Of a stretch of 64,000 bases of DNA, positions 35,041 to 46,777 are shown in pieces. Below the pieces are notes generated by a model that saw nothing but the letters and a program-made list of their open reading frames with translations, searched no databases and was not told the origin of the DNA. How positions within the stretch are numbered: position 1 is the first letter of the stretch; each line of letters begins with the position of its first letter. Origin of the DNA: Rhyzopertha dominica. Its lineage: Eukaryota; Arthropoda; Insecta; Coleoptera; Bostrichidae. Location: positions 17,050,001-17,114,000 of the forward strand of contig QCXZ01000001.1 of assembly GCA_025024175.1 (NCBI GenBank), given 5' to 3'. A program made the position numbers and the translations under genes.

Positions 35041-36993
35041 GTCATGCNCATGGTCCACTTGCTGTGATAACTAAACGGTATGAAATTTTATTAAACGTAA
35101 AACGTAGTCGCAGTAGTGTCTGGAGTCTTTCTTTTGTTTCATATCAAAGTTATTACAGTCCTCACAAGCAACTTAATTTTCTTCAATGTATTGTAAATCT
35201 TCTAATTGTGATTTATTTTACATACTTTCATTCTATTAATGAACTACAAATTGTTGTTGTATTTAAAAGTAAGTGAAAACTCGTATATACTTTATACATG
35301 TCGTGTTTACTAAAACTGCAATATTTATAATAGGCGTAGTCATAGTGTGTTGTTGCTAGGTTGCTGACAGTACAGGCAAACTTCGTATTTACTTTAAAAT
35401 CATCCAGCAATCATCGTCCTCATCCAGGAAATAAGAGCAAAACCAATTTCAGTTGCAATCAATCACAAAACATCTACGACACAAAGAGCTTCCTTGATTA
35501 GACGGACCTGTAGTACTGCACCGTCTAACGGCCGGTTGCAAGAGCAAGCGATCGTCTATTGTTGATCCCACGAAGGTCCGTGGACTTAATCAAGGGTGGC
35601 GGGACTCCTCTCCGTGATATGTGAAATTAAACGCCATTGTGCCCTCACAAACAGATTTGCTGGGAATACGCGAGCATTTAATTTTTTGTCGAACATACAT
35701 CGAGCGGATGCGCTTCTATTAAAGCGGTACGTTGATTGACGCGTTCATTTAGTCCGCTCCTGTTCTGTTACATTTTACATGATTACATCTTACGTTTCGT
35801 GGGTCTTTTCAGCGTCCGTCTTCGTCGTAATGGGAATAGAAAGAGTGGTAAACAAATAATCGAGTTTGCCCTCCAGAGACTTGCGCTAATCCAGATAAAA
35901 GCCCTATTGTGCCCTCCTAATGGAGGCACCAGAGCCATCTGTGAGTGCAACATAAAACTGACTACAATACCAAATAAACTTGAGCCCAGAGAAACTGTTG
36001 ATTGAAATGTACGGAGGACAGAACTTGTATTTATATTGGAGGGAATCCATACGTAACGACTGGAGTCGCTTTTGTTGTAAAACTTTTTTATTGTAGAAGG
36101 AATACCAGTTTCCATGTGTATGTGTTGGCTCAATAAAAGATAACTGAATAGAAGTGAGTTGCTTAGGAATGACAAGCTTTATTCACATGTTGGTCAAATT
36201 GGGTTCCATTTCCTTCGTCAGTTGCGCGTTGTAAAGTAAATATTTTTTATGTAATAGAACAAAATGGCTTTAAACACATTTGTGAACAAATAGACCCCTT
36301 AAAGATAGTCCTTATTGTGTTGCTTATTCAGTCGATATTTCCGTCTGAGGAGCTGAAAAAAAAACAGAGAAACTTATAAGTAACGAAATATGACTAAATA
36401 ACCAAGACATATGTCTATTAATCGCCATCTAATAATTCACTGGAAGTTTTCTTTTATTGGTAAACAAAGGACCCTTCGTGGCAGGTCTAGGTCAAGGCCT
36501 CACTTCGCATTGATTCCGCCAGATTGCATTAGTATGTTTTTCTCCCACTTTCATGTAGTCGTACTGATTCGTACTTAATGAGGACTGCCTATATTAACTA
36601 TTAATATATATGAGCCAAAGAAACAGCGAAACACATGAATAACAGAATACCACTGAATGTACAAGTCTAAGGCGGATGTTACTATTTTACCATCTAAAAT
36701 ACGTATTTACCAATATCCTAATTCCTAAATTAGTTCTGGTTTGCGTAATAACAATAATGCGCTAGATTAAATATACCAAAATGCAATAAACTGTCTATTG
36801 CCAATAATTGGCTTAGCTTGATCTGATTTTTTGCTATCCAAAGCATAAAAAACATATTTGACGATATCAGTTTGCATGCCATAACTAACTGAATGTGTTT
36901 ATGTCTGTTTCAAAGAGCGACACAAATAATGTTTCCCAATGTAATAAACTAGAAGAACAGATTCATAAGTGAGCCGAAAGGTATGATTGTCAC
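35041..36993. other. Gene-poor stretch with GC-richer islands at 35480-35760 and 35860-36000
   Basis: No gene recognised. The two islands have mixed composition unlike the surround, with CG-containing words (ACGGCCGGTTGCAAGAGC, GGTGGCGGGACTCC). They carry unrelated open frames on both strands, including a 130-codon minus-strand frame at 35783-36175 with no domain. They are candidates for conserved regulatory DNA. Confidence 0.3.
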
Positions 36994-37001
36994 ATTGCAA
37001 A

Positions 37002-38045
37002 CAGTGATGGGCGTTTACGCGTAAATTATAATTTTCTACATTACCCGCGTAGAAAATGTAGATAAAGCATTTTGGCGTAGATTTTGAGTAGAAAATATGA
37101 GACGAGTATATTAGGGCTATTGTATATTAAGTGTATTGTGCAAATTATTTTGTTCCAATTTCCCTGTTTTATGGGTCCATTCTTAAAAATTTTTAAAGCA
37201 CTCCAGTTTTTTAATATTTATATTACAAATTTTTATAACTTATTTTAGTAAGTCATCAGAATACCCAAACGGTTTTCTTACTTCTTTCGGACAAAACATG
37301 CGTTTCGAAGTCTTTTCTTCTACGAGTATATTAGGTATAATAGGTAGCATATGAAATAGCCAGTCTTCTTCCGTTTATAGACAAGAAAGATAATAAAATC
37401 ATAGTTTACAGTCATTTAAGAACCCATTGACCGATTGAGGGCTCCAAAGCACGCTTGTGCCTTCTGGCCCTAACAAATGTATGCCGAAACGAGTTATTGT
37501 TGTTAAACGTGGATCTAGTTACTTTAATTACAACGAAGTAGTATTTTGTTTAGTTAGGAAGCAACAACCAGTGGAATCGTCCAAAACTAAAAAAAAAACG
37601 TTGTCCTATGATCGACTCCAGGTAGTTCCGATCGTGGTCCACGCCTAGTTCCAACCTACTGACGTTAGTGCACGGCGATCTGCAGCAACTTGATGTCCTG
37701 TAACTTTTGAACGGTGAGAGTCTACAGCATATGGCTCCGGATTGGAGCTCAGAAGGTCATGGGCTATTACCATACCAAGTTTGGTTGTGATCGGATTAAC
37801 TCCGTTCCATTGAGTGATATATATAGTTCTCTTTTTCACGTACCTCGCGGCACGATCGATGGGAGAACGAAAATAATAATATACAAAACAATACTGTCAT
37901 TTGAGGCATTTGGAGCTGTTAAAAGTACTAAATATTACTAGTTTGCTGTTTAACTACATAAAGTTATTTTCTACAGTAGACTTTTAAAGTAGAATATTAC
38001 ATAGTTTACGCGTAGATAATGGCGTAATCTACGCGCCCATCACTG
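37002..38045. mobile_element. Non-autonomous hAT element with perfect 8 bp duplication
   Basis: The ends are CAGTGATGGGCG and its inverse CGCCCATCACTG, followed by subterminal GCGTAAATTA/TAATCTACGCG-type similarity. The flanks carry the identical 8 bp ATTGCAAA (36994-37001 and 38046-38053). There is no transposase frame. CGTAGAAAATGTAGATAAAG near the left end is shared with the eroded copy at 10105. The right half contains a segment (37690-37880) in the style of LINE 3' ends, so the element may hold a nested insertion or captured sequence. Confidence 0.92.
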
Positions 38046-38053
38046 ATTGCAAA

Positions 38054-39149
38054 TCCTTGTTTCTTTGTTAGATACTCAGCCTGGTAATCATATTACGTAT
38101 ATAGCAAAAGAACCTAAATATCTTTTACGATCTTATACCTAACCCTTTAAAACAGCTCGGGTTGCATAGTATTGCCAGAGTCTGCAAACCTTCAGTTATA
38201 AATTATCGCAATCGCAGACATTGCACAATTTAAAACTCTCAAATTTTAGACATATATGCAATATACATGTGGAGTATAAATGTATGGATAATCTCGATTA
38301 CTCGCAGTACACAGCTATCCTTTTACTTAATTATTGTACCTATACCACCCAGGGGTGGCGCCTTACAAAAGGTGCAATCAGAATTTATTTTAGACATAAA
38401 CCCAAATCTAGACAAAATTTTCAATTAACAAGGTGAACTGCCCGATAGAGTGGCGTGCTGCAGGTCTGAAGAGTGTGAAGAAGATATGAAAAATATTCCT
38501 TTCATTTTGAGAATTTTTGGTGCAAATTGATTTTTATTTCAAGTCTTTTTGCTTATTGTGGCGACAAGGATGATAATGGTAGGATACATTGCATTCAAAA
38601 AAGAACTGGCATAAGTCTATTGGGAATTTAGGCCACACCACGGATCCAACCTTCTAAGTTCTGCAGTGAGAAAGAAAGTGCGCCTATACGAATTAAGATT
38701 GTACAAGACAGCGACGAAAGGAAAATTCATACAGTAATCACATGCCACAATATGTATGATTTTGTGGTTAAAAAAAATCAAGTAGGAACTAAATGAATGC
38801 CTTACTTTACAAAAGAATAATATACCGCATTAAATTATTTAAAACAGATTGTAAGATAGAGAACATTAAACAAAGCTTATGTTCTTCTTAACAGTTTATA
38901 CATATCTAATAAGATTGGTATAAGTTCCACCTGAAATGTTGGTATCTGATTGATTTTTTGCTCGTCAGGTGTTAAGAATAAACAGTATACTTACCAAAGT
39001 TATCAAAAATAATAATTAAAAGAAACATGTTAATCAATTAGTTTAGATTAGATTAGAAATTGTGTTCTTTAATATCTTTTTACCCACCATACCTTCAAGA
39101 ATAGCTGTATTTGTTTATATCCAATTTGTCTACTAAAAACCCTTAAATT
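38054..39149. other. Gene-poor stretch
   Basis: No gene recognised. Confidence 0.35.
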
Positions 39150-39832
39150 TCTTGGAAACTACACGCGTTTTAAAAGTTAGAGGATGTCAAACATCTATTT
39201 TCTCAGCCTATAAGTTTGACCTTGGGTTGAGTCATAAAGGTCAAGCCAAGGTCTCTACGATATTTTTAAATAGGAAGCCCTATGATATACTTTGTAGGCT
39301 ATCTTAAGAGCTTCCAAAATACTACAGGAAGTTATATTATTTTTCTTCAAAATTGCCAAGTCAAGGACTTTTGAAGTTACAATGCCACCGGCATTAGCAT
39401 TACCCAAGATGTACCACATGGAGATTGCGCAGGTGGACTTACATCCCTTTTGAATATTTGTGAAGGCAAAGACTTCTGAGTAGCTGCGAAAACAATAGAT
39501 AATGAATACTTGTAAAAGTAATAAGTGCCTACTGAGTAATTGTGAAATAAACTGATAATGCATACCCATGGAAGTACATAATAGGTACTGACTAGCTCTC
39601 CAATTATTTATTTTTACATTTACGTCTTATTTTGAAATCATAGCCTCCACGTGGTGAAAAGCTCTTGAGGTAAGCTACAAGAATATATGTTATTAAAATA
39701 TAGGAGTTCTTATTTAATAAAATCGAGGTGACCTTGTTCGAAGGTCAAAGTTGTAAGCTGAGAAAATAGTCTTTTGACGCTGTACAACATTTGCTTAAAA
39801 AAATTACTTTAAAACGTACAGTTTACAAGTTA
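39150..39832. mobile_element. Element with about 140 bp diverged inverted repeats
   Basis: The left arm (about 39150-39290) and the inverse of the right arm (about 39690-39832) share, in order, ACGCGTTTTAAAAGT/ACGTTTTAAAGT, CTATTTTCTCAGC, GTTTGACCTT/CTTTGACCTT and a TTAAATAGGAAG/TTAAATAAGAAC block. Between them lies a 105-codon minus-strand open frame (39255-39569) with no domain I can name. No short duplication was found at the ends, so exact limits are uncertain. Long diverged inverted repeats suggest an old fold-back type DNA element. Confidence 0.55.
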
Positions 39833-40724
39833 TATACCTTTTATATAGTCGTACATTAAAGGTGGAATCACATACGTACCCTACTAACTTTTCCTAGAAC
39901 CTTATCTACATGTGGAAGTAAAATGCGAAGTTATTCCCTGTAAAAGACCATATAAGCTACCTATGTTATTTGTATTTTTGAACAAACTTTTCTATAGACC
40001 CAAGAACATTTATGTTCAAATACTTACATGTTATACTTCTAATCATATGAAAATTATCGTTAAACAGCATAGACATGTGTACATCAATTACGATTATCAC
40101 TTTCTAAGCCTCAAAAAGAAATCGTCCAATAACTATGATTAAAAATGATGTTCACGAAAAAGTCAAATATCTCATCTTCCAAAAATTAAAATCATATGAT
40201 ACCGGCTTATAGAATGCCGTGGAACTACTGAGATGCGTTAGCTTGGTCCTGAAATAATTTTATCATATTTCAATTTAAGTTTTATTTCGTGATAATCAAG
40301 CCCGGCGTCCTAATAGTTCTATATGACTTGGGCGTTTTTTGTTGCGAATTCCTATATTTATCGAAGACTCAGAAATTAGTAAATCCTTTCTGAAATAGTT
40401 CTTAGTTTTTTACCGATAAGTAATTACAAATAACAACTAAACAATTGCAACATTACACCTAACAAAAACAAATATTTCGCGTTGAACAACATCTGTGAAC
40501 AAACCGCTTCATTGTTTTGTAAGATTTCAGTATTCTCTTTCTATTCACCCATTTGCATAGATATCATCTCAAAAGAGTAAAAAATTGATGGCAGCGATAT
40601 CTATTTTTAGAAAGATTTATAGTATGTATAGGGTACACCTCGCAATTTATGAATTTAAGTCGCTGTAGCTGACAAAGCACAAGCACTTTTCCTAACAAGC
40701 GATTGTATTATAAGTCATACACGA
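39833..40724. other. Gene-poor stretch
   Basis: No gene recognised. A 76-codon open frame at 39912-40142 has no known domain. Confidence 0.3.
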
Positions 40725-40754
40725 TTCCTTACAGACGTCACTGTCTGTAAGGAA
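40725..40754. repeat. Perfect 12 bp stem-loop
   Basis: TTCCTTACAGAC, loop GTCACT, then GTCTGTAAGGAA: a perfect inverted repeat with a six-base loop. Confidence 0.9.
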
Positions 40755-40969
40755 GCGTCCCAAATTTATTACAAAACTTTCCGCTAACTTGTTCCTATGA
40801 AAAGAACATANCTTCATTTTCCTCGCACACAAATATCATTTATAATGCGGAATGGAACAGAAAGTAGCAAACAAGAATANCAATAATAACATTACGACAA
40901 TGGATGCCTTGCAGCAAGGAACAAGAATATGATTAATGGCCTCGCATAACCTACAACAAATGGCTAATG

Positions 40970-41151
40970 TTTCCTGTACCGCCGGAACTTCTCTAAATGG
41001 CCGCGGCGCGGCATTATGAACGCCGGTTGCGCCACCCGGCTTCCGGCGACTATTAGCCGTATTATGAAAGGGCGGGACATTCGACGATCTGTTTGCGACG
41101 GTCATCCCGATCTCCCCTTTTTTATAAAAGAGCCCGCTAAGTGGATTTGCA
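40970..41151 (+). promoter_or_regulatory. GC-rich island ending in a TATA box
   Basis: About 150 bases of CG-rich sequence (GGCCGCGGCGCGGC, CCGGCTTCCGGCG) contrast with the AT-rich surround. They end in TATAAAAG at 41123, with an A at 41151 in TTGCAGCC 28 bases further on, an acceptable core promoter layout. No coding exon follows that I can recognise. Confidence 0.35.
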
Positions 41152-41992
41152 GCCAAGCGTAATATAATGACCATTATGTTTCACTAAGTCGTTTCGATTG
41201 TCATAACTGGGACGGCCACTATTCATCTTAAAAGGACTCAACCCCGATCACGAATATACATTTATGGTAGTTCTAATATATGTTTTGTGTTTGACACAAA
41301 TATACATATAACGCGACGGTAAATCTCACCTGGTTCAAGTTATCAAAGACGCAGGGAATAATGCTTATTTCTTAAAATATTCTCATAATCACTGCTGTTG
41401 TGTTTATAAAACTTTTTTAGTATTTAATAAGGCTTAGATCAATAATTCGATTTGTCTATCTTTAATGCACTCACTTATCGGTTGCCTACTTTTTAAACAT
41501 TGCATTCATCCATGGGTGTCGTTTACTCAAAATCTAGGTGAATTGGGTAAGTTTTGAGTTGCAAGTTAAATACTGTGGACGCTGTTATGGTAAAAAAATA
41601 ACGTTCGAATTTACTAAACAATTATAAATGTCGCATTTAGATTGTTTAGCGGAGGTGGAAAAAAGACTACATAAATAATCGCACCTCTTCTTTTAGACGA
41701 AAGGCGGATTGCTGTTACTGCTATCCACTCACCACTGACAAAACATATAATAAAACATCAGTCATCTAAAATTATCACCAGAAGTAATGTGCGCGCCAGT
41801 AAACAAGGCAAACGTGGTGGAGACGGCAATTGTCGCCATACAATCATTGGTGTGCCCGTCATTATTCATGGTCATAATATCAGGCTAGCGCGACGAATAA
41901 ATTTATTAACTCAGCCCACCCATGCGGTTCGCCCCGTTCAAATTGTGGACAATGTTATATACATAAAGTCTGACTTCTTTCCTGGCGCGCAC

Positions 41993-42024
41993 TATATAAA
42001 AGGCTTGTGATAGAGTTTGTCAGC
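41993..42024 (+). promoter_or_regulatory. TATA/Inr core promoter
   Basis: TATATAAAAGG starts at 41993, and TTTGTCAGCG places a TCAG-type initiator A at 42022, 29 bases downstream, the normal TATA-to-start spacing. The 200 bases upstream are GC-richer than average. The following 2 kb shows no recognisable coding exon, so the transcript could be non-coding, have a leader exon, or be TE-derived. Confidence 0.5.
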
Positions 42025-44425
42025 GTAATTTGCTTAATCGGTTATGAAGTTCTTGGGAAACTAATGCTGAAATGTTTCATTTAGGTGATTTTTACCTTTT
42101 GCATTAGGTACGCCTAAAACTTTATCAATTTGGACATTTGCTTCTTTAGCTTTGTCAAATTCATGGTTAGTAACTAATGTTCCCTTTTAGATTTTTTTTC
42201 GTTATACCGCTTGATCAATAATGTATGAAGTTTTCTCGTTTTTTCTTAAACTTTTTCTATTTTCTTTTCTGGTTACTGCGTCTTTCACTCATTACATCAA
42301 TGGCTCTCTTGTTATAGTTTTTGATATATGTATTCTCCATATTATCTAGCTCATGAGCATCCTCAGAAGACAGTCATCATATCTAAGAATCTAGTACAGC
42401 TCTGCAAAGAATGTTGGCCCTGAAAAGACGAGAGTGATGTAATAGGATTACCAGCTTCTTTGGATGCACACAGGTTGTGTGTTAGATTATAAAAATAAAA
42501 TACAACCATTAATTTCTTCAGACAAATGTATATGTGACGGAAGAGAGATTAACCTTTACATAGCAAATCCCTCTGAAAGTTGAAATTTTGTGTTCAAAAT
42601 TAAACTTACAGTCCAGAAGATGATCGAGTCTTATGTTTAGGAATTTGTTAGTTCCTGTTTTCCATATGCCAATTTCCTTCATGACCTTGAAATCCCTTTC
42701 ATGATTGCCATCGCTCCAGCAGATAAATTTCTTTTGATGTAGGTATAGAACAAACAGGCATGGTTTCAGGAGAACGTTGTAGACCGTCAAATTTAGATTG
42801 AATTTTTGTATGGCCTTCGTTCCATATGAATTCAAATGAAAACGTGGATGTGTATTAATTTTCGTTAGGAACGGCATAAGAAACGAAATGGAGAAAATGC
42901 AGAAGGAAAAAAATATCTTTAGTTTCTAAGAGAGACTGATTTAGAATCTATTTTGATGGTGCTATATCTTATATGCAATAAATCACGAGTGTCGAGTTTA
43001 AATTCTTTCTATATTTAGGTAAAGTTGTTTTATATGGATTCCCACGACAGAGGACAGACAATTCGCCCGAATTCTTGTATGTTTAATTTATGTAATACAT
43101 ATTTCTGTTAAAGAAAATGAACTGTTAGTCATGCGTCATGCGTAATTGTTATTTTAATCATCAACTAATCAACTTCACGATGGAGTTCTATTTCGAACCA
43201 TGAAATTTTATTAATGATATGGCACTTATAATTTTCGTCAATAGCATCAGTCAATTATAGACCTTTGTAACTTGCACAAATATTAAATAAGTATAAGAGA
43301 TATCGACCTGATGTCATCAGCATGTTCCTAAAAGGCAGCCATCTTGCAGAAGCAACCATTTGTTTAAATCGTTTGACATCGGTTTGGCGTTTCACAAAGT
43401 AGCTGCTGATGTTGACGAAGATGTGACAATGGTAATTTGTGGCGTTGTTGGCTGTTCGGAAACATATCGAAAGGATGTGGCATTTCCGTAAATTTATATG
43501 TCTTGCCATCTATGATCCGAAATTAGTGCGACAAGACTAGACCTTTCCACGAGAAGACTTGGCTATCGCGAATAAATCAGCCTGAACCGTTTAAATTAAC
43601 GCCAGAGACATTAAAGTCTGCAACAAATATTTTATTTGTGGTAAATGGCAATAGCTAATATATAAAGGCTAGCTCTGAGGTTTATAACATTAGGCAAAAA
43701 ACCTCTGAACCTCGCTTCAACTCAGTTCCACCACGTAATACTACTTTAGTCTTATACTTATCCGCATCAACACCACATAATAATCACGAATACCATCCGC
43801 TAAATGGCGATCTCACACATAGTCTAGATATATACCTACTATATACCGCTTGTTTATTCTTAGCAGTTTAAGGACTACGAATGACTGTATTTAAAAGAAT
43901 AACGATATTTGCCATCTGTCATGCTGCAAAAATAGTCCTGTTTGATAGAGGTTCCAAGTTCCACCGTTGGTGGCAACAACTTACAAGCGTAATATTTTTA
44001 ATTTTTTTTGTCATCTTATTCAGAGTGAAACACATTCTAATGAACATGGAATAGGAGGACGTGTATATTAATACATAATACTGTTCATGTGGACATGCCA
44101 ACGCCTGCGGATTAGGCAACCAGATCAACATTGGAGTGGTTGCCCAAGGTCATATCCTCACCTTCAAGCATTATAGATCGGTTGGTGGAATTTTCTCGGA
44201 GTTTCGGTCCCAATCTCAAGATGACCCTAGAAACATTCGGGAGCCCAACGAAAAGCACCGCGAAGAAGTCTGATTTGAAAGGCAGTGTAAGTGGTTTACT
44301 GAATTAGCAGTATTGTAATAGTAATGTTTTGAACTAGTTGTGTTTGGATTTAGTGTATTTCGGTACAAGTGTGTAAATAAAGGAAGTTAGACATCAGTAT
44401 TTTTCGTACCCGTACGCAACAGTAC
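42025..44425. other. Gene-poor stretch with one unassigned 119-codon frame
   Basis: The minus-strand frame 42518-42877 (119 codons, starting MPFLTKINTHPRFHLNSYG) is longer than most here and not strongly AT-biased in residues, but I do not recognise it and see no splice or promoter context. Nothing else is supportable. The stretch at 44150-44400 is somewhat GC-richer. Confidence 0.3.
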
Positions 44426-44427
44426 TA

Positions 44428-45789
44428 CAGGGAGCGGCAGAAATACCTGACGGTTTTTAAATAAGAATAACTACAATGTTTATAAACATTTTTGCATATT
44501 TATTATATATTAAGAACAGTAAAAAGAGGCAAAAACTGCGAAAAACATAATATGTAACATTATGTAGTCCCAAAAAACACGAAGGCTACATTACTTAAAG
44601 ATAACGTCTTTCAAGTGGTGGCCATTCTTCAGCATACATTCTTCAAGTCTTGCAGCAAAGCTGTCATACACTTTACTCAGCATGTCCCTTGATATAGACG
44701 CAACCACTTGCCTAATAGCTTCTTTCAAGTCTTCTAGTGTACGGGGTTTGTTTGCGTACACTTTCGATTTGAGGTAACCCCAAAGAAAAAAGTCGCAAAC
44801 ACTCAGATCGGGGGAACGAGCGGGCCAAGCGATGTCGCCGTTGCGAGAGATGACGCGGCCTGCAAACTTCATCCTCAAAAAATCCATTACAGCATTTGCT
44901 GTGTGGGCAGTCGCTCCATCTTGTTGGAACAACATCTTCTTTAAACCAATACGTTTTCTTTTGAGTTCAGGAATTAAGAAAGTGTCCAACATTCTCAAGT
45001 AACGTTCTTGGTTTACCGTAACTGTTCGCCCTCCTTCCTCAAAAAAGTACGGCCCGATAACACACTTCTTAGTAACCCCGCACCAAACTGTGACTTTAGA
45101 ACTATGCAGGGGGCGTTCATGTAACTCTTGTGGGTTAGTAACTGACCAGTAGCGAAAATTTTGTTTGTTCACATACCCATCAAGATGAAAATGAGCCTCA
45201 TCACTCATTAAAAGAATTGTTTCATCATCCATCAAATCAATCATTATTTCTGAAAAACTCTGGCGATTAGCGTGGTCATGAGGCTTCAGCTGTTGAACAA
45301 TTGCAATTTTATAAGGATGAAAGTGTAGCTCCTCGTGCAATATTCTTCTCACTGACCTGTCGGACATTCGAAGAGCAGCAGCTTGTCTACGCGCGGGTCG
45401 ATGCGGGCTAGTCAGTACGGCTTGCCTCACTCGCTCAACGTTTTCCGGCGTTCTCACTGACCTTGCGCGTCCTCCAGGCTTCTGTTTTAATGTTGTACCA
45501 GTTGATCTGAAGTTCTTGACCCACAACTTAATGGTGTTACGGNATGGAACTTGTCCCCTACTACCCACATGAAAATGTCNGCGAAACTGTCGTTGTGTAA
45601 CAACAACAGAATCCCCACTTTTAAAATACGTCTCAACGACGAACGCACGATGTTCACTGGACCACTGCTCCATGGCAACTGAAACTCCCTCGAGTGGCCT
45701 TGAGAACGCCGCGCTCCCCACCACCCCCCTCCACTCGACTGCCGTACTGTGCCCAAACAAAAACCATCAGGTATTTCTGCCGCTCCCTG
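44428..45789 (-). mobile_element. Near-intact mariner-type (DD41D) transposon
   Basis: Terminal inverted repeats match at 30 of 31 bases: CAGGGAGCGGCAGAAATACC, then TGA, one C/T difference, and GGTTTTT. TA flanks both ends (44426-44427 and 45790-45791). The 1362 bp element contains a single continuous transposase frame on the minus strand. Length, TA target and the DD41D catalytic spacing place it in the Tc1/mariner superfamily near the rosa-type DD41D group. Near-identical termini and an unbroken frame indicate recent activity. Confidence 0.95.
44591..45673 (-). CDS. DD41D mariner-type transposase, 360 aa
   Basis: The start chosen is the ATG at 45673 (MEQWSSEHRAFVVETYF), because this is where the family's N-terminal HTH region (DUF4817-like) begins. 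The upstream in-frame ATG at 45760 would add 29 residues encoded close to the terminal repeat. The N-terminal half (residues 1-120) is the bipartite helix-turn-helix DNA-binding region with a GGR-like linker at 67-69. The catalytic triad is D158 (LLMSDEAHF), D252 (LFQQDGATAHTA) and D294 (WPARSPDLSVCDFFLWGYLK). There are 41 residues between the second and third aspartates. The enzyme would cut and paste the element at TA. Two ambiguous bases (45543, 45580) each leave one residue unknown; otherwise there is no stop or frameshift. Whether it is active cannot be told from the sequence. Confidence 0.93.
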   Translation of the reverse strand: MEQWSSEHRAFVVETYFKSGDSVVVTQRQFRXHFHVGSRGQVPXRNTIKLWVKNFRSTGTTLKQKPGGRARSVRTPENVERVRQAVLTSPHRPARRQAAALRMSDRSVRRILHEELHFHPYKIAIVQQLKPHDHANRQSFSEIMIDLMDDETILLMSDEAHFHLDGYVNKQNFRYWSVTNPQELHERPLHSSKVTVWCGVTKKCVIGPYFFEEGGRTVTVNQERYLRMLDTFLIPELKRKRIGLKKMLFQQDGATAHTANAVMDFLRMKFAGRVISRNGDIAWPARSPDLSVCDFFLWGYLKSKVYANKPRTLEDLKEAIRQVVASISRDMLSKVYDSFAARLEECMLKNGHHLKDVIFK

Positions 45790-45791
45790 TA

Positions 45792-46777
45792 TTAAAGCTA
45801 GAGTCTTATGACATAAATTAGAACCACGGTCTAAAGAAAACGCAGCATACTATTTTAGCAAAAGCAATAGCACATTCAGACTCAATATTTCGAGAGCCCT
45901 AGCTCAGTCAGAGACAGAAACATGAATTATATTAATGTTTTTGAAGAAAGCGTTATTGATATGTCATTATTAACTGTTCGCTGCGGATTCTTCGTTCTAA
46001 ATCAAATAAAAAATATAAAGTTACTGCCTCATTCTTTTTGTTGCCTTACAACTACACTGGGATCTATTTATAATTTATACTATAACGTCACATCTGACAG
46101 TTGACAAAGATATCATCTCTAGATTGTAATGGTTACCTTGTCTGTGGCCACCAGCAGCTATCAGTGTTGCGAATCGTCCCCGTCTCCCCGTACAGCCGCT
46201 GGCTGTCAAGGTGTTAAGCTGTTCTTCTCCCCCTCTCCCAACCACCAGCACTCAATGCCAGTGTATCACTGCTGCCGCCATCTATTATCCGTATGCCGTA
46301 CTTCGCCGAACGTCCAATGCGAAACCCTGCCTCCTTTCCGCAAAGTTCCGCGCGCGAGTGGTCGGTCCGCTACGCACTCCACAACGCACACAAAAACTAC
46401 GAATTCAAACTTAATACCTACTTCCCCTTACAAGATGTAAAAACAGAATGTGTGGTTGTTTCATGAATAGCAAGATAGAAGAGTCGGCGAAGACAGTCGA
46501 TACAAATTATTGATTTATAATGCTCGTTAAAGTAATTTTAAAGTAGCTCTTTTTTCTCCATACCAATCCCACCAAATATTAATGTTACAAACCGATACAC
46601 TAATCCTTACTTTACCCATTCTGCAACTAATAAAGAAGTGGTTACTCGTAACATCCTGATTGTCTCATATTTTTTTATTTCTTAACATATCCAAATAGTT
46701 TATTCCATATCTCCACCAACTTTACTTGAATATGCTGAATTGATTCAAAGATGCATTCGTTTTGAAACATCCTGAAT
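45792..46777. other. Spacer with a GC-rich island at about 46130-46400
   Basis: The island contains CCCGTCTCCCCGTACAGCCG and AAGTTCCGCGCGCGAGTGG, and on the minus strand an ATGGCGGCAGC word. It looks like a promoter or first-exon CpG-type island. Overlapping open frames on the plus strand (46129-46440) are Ser/Thr/Pro-rich without a known domain. No splice partner was identified. Confidence 0.35.

Noticed and set aside
35783..36175. 130-codon minus-strand frame
   Set aside because: Leu/Ser-rich translation without a domain, and an opposing frame is equally open. More likely non-coding GC-richer DNA.
39255..39569. GNANAGG segment as a glutamate-dehydrogenase fragment
   Set aside because: Only the few residues NAGG match; the following sequence does not fit the dehydrogenase family.
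42518..42877. 119-codon minus-strand frame as a gene
   Set aside because: I tried to match it to reverse-transcriptase C-termini and transposases. No block aligned convincingly, and no promoter or splice context supports it.
45487..45756. 89-codon minus-strand frame in the mariner element
   Set aside because: It overlaps the transposase in another frame and has no domain; it is a shadow of the 44591-45673 gene.
45674..45760. Upstream ATG of the mariner transposase
   Set aside because: It adds 29 residues encoded near the terminal repeat. The family's HTH region begins at the MEQW methionine at 45673.
46129..46440. 103-codon Ser/Pro-rich frame as a protein gene
   Set aside because: The composition follows the GC-rich island, two overlapping frames are open, and no domain is visible.
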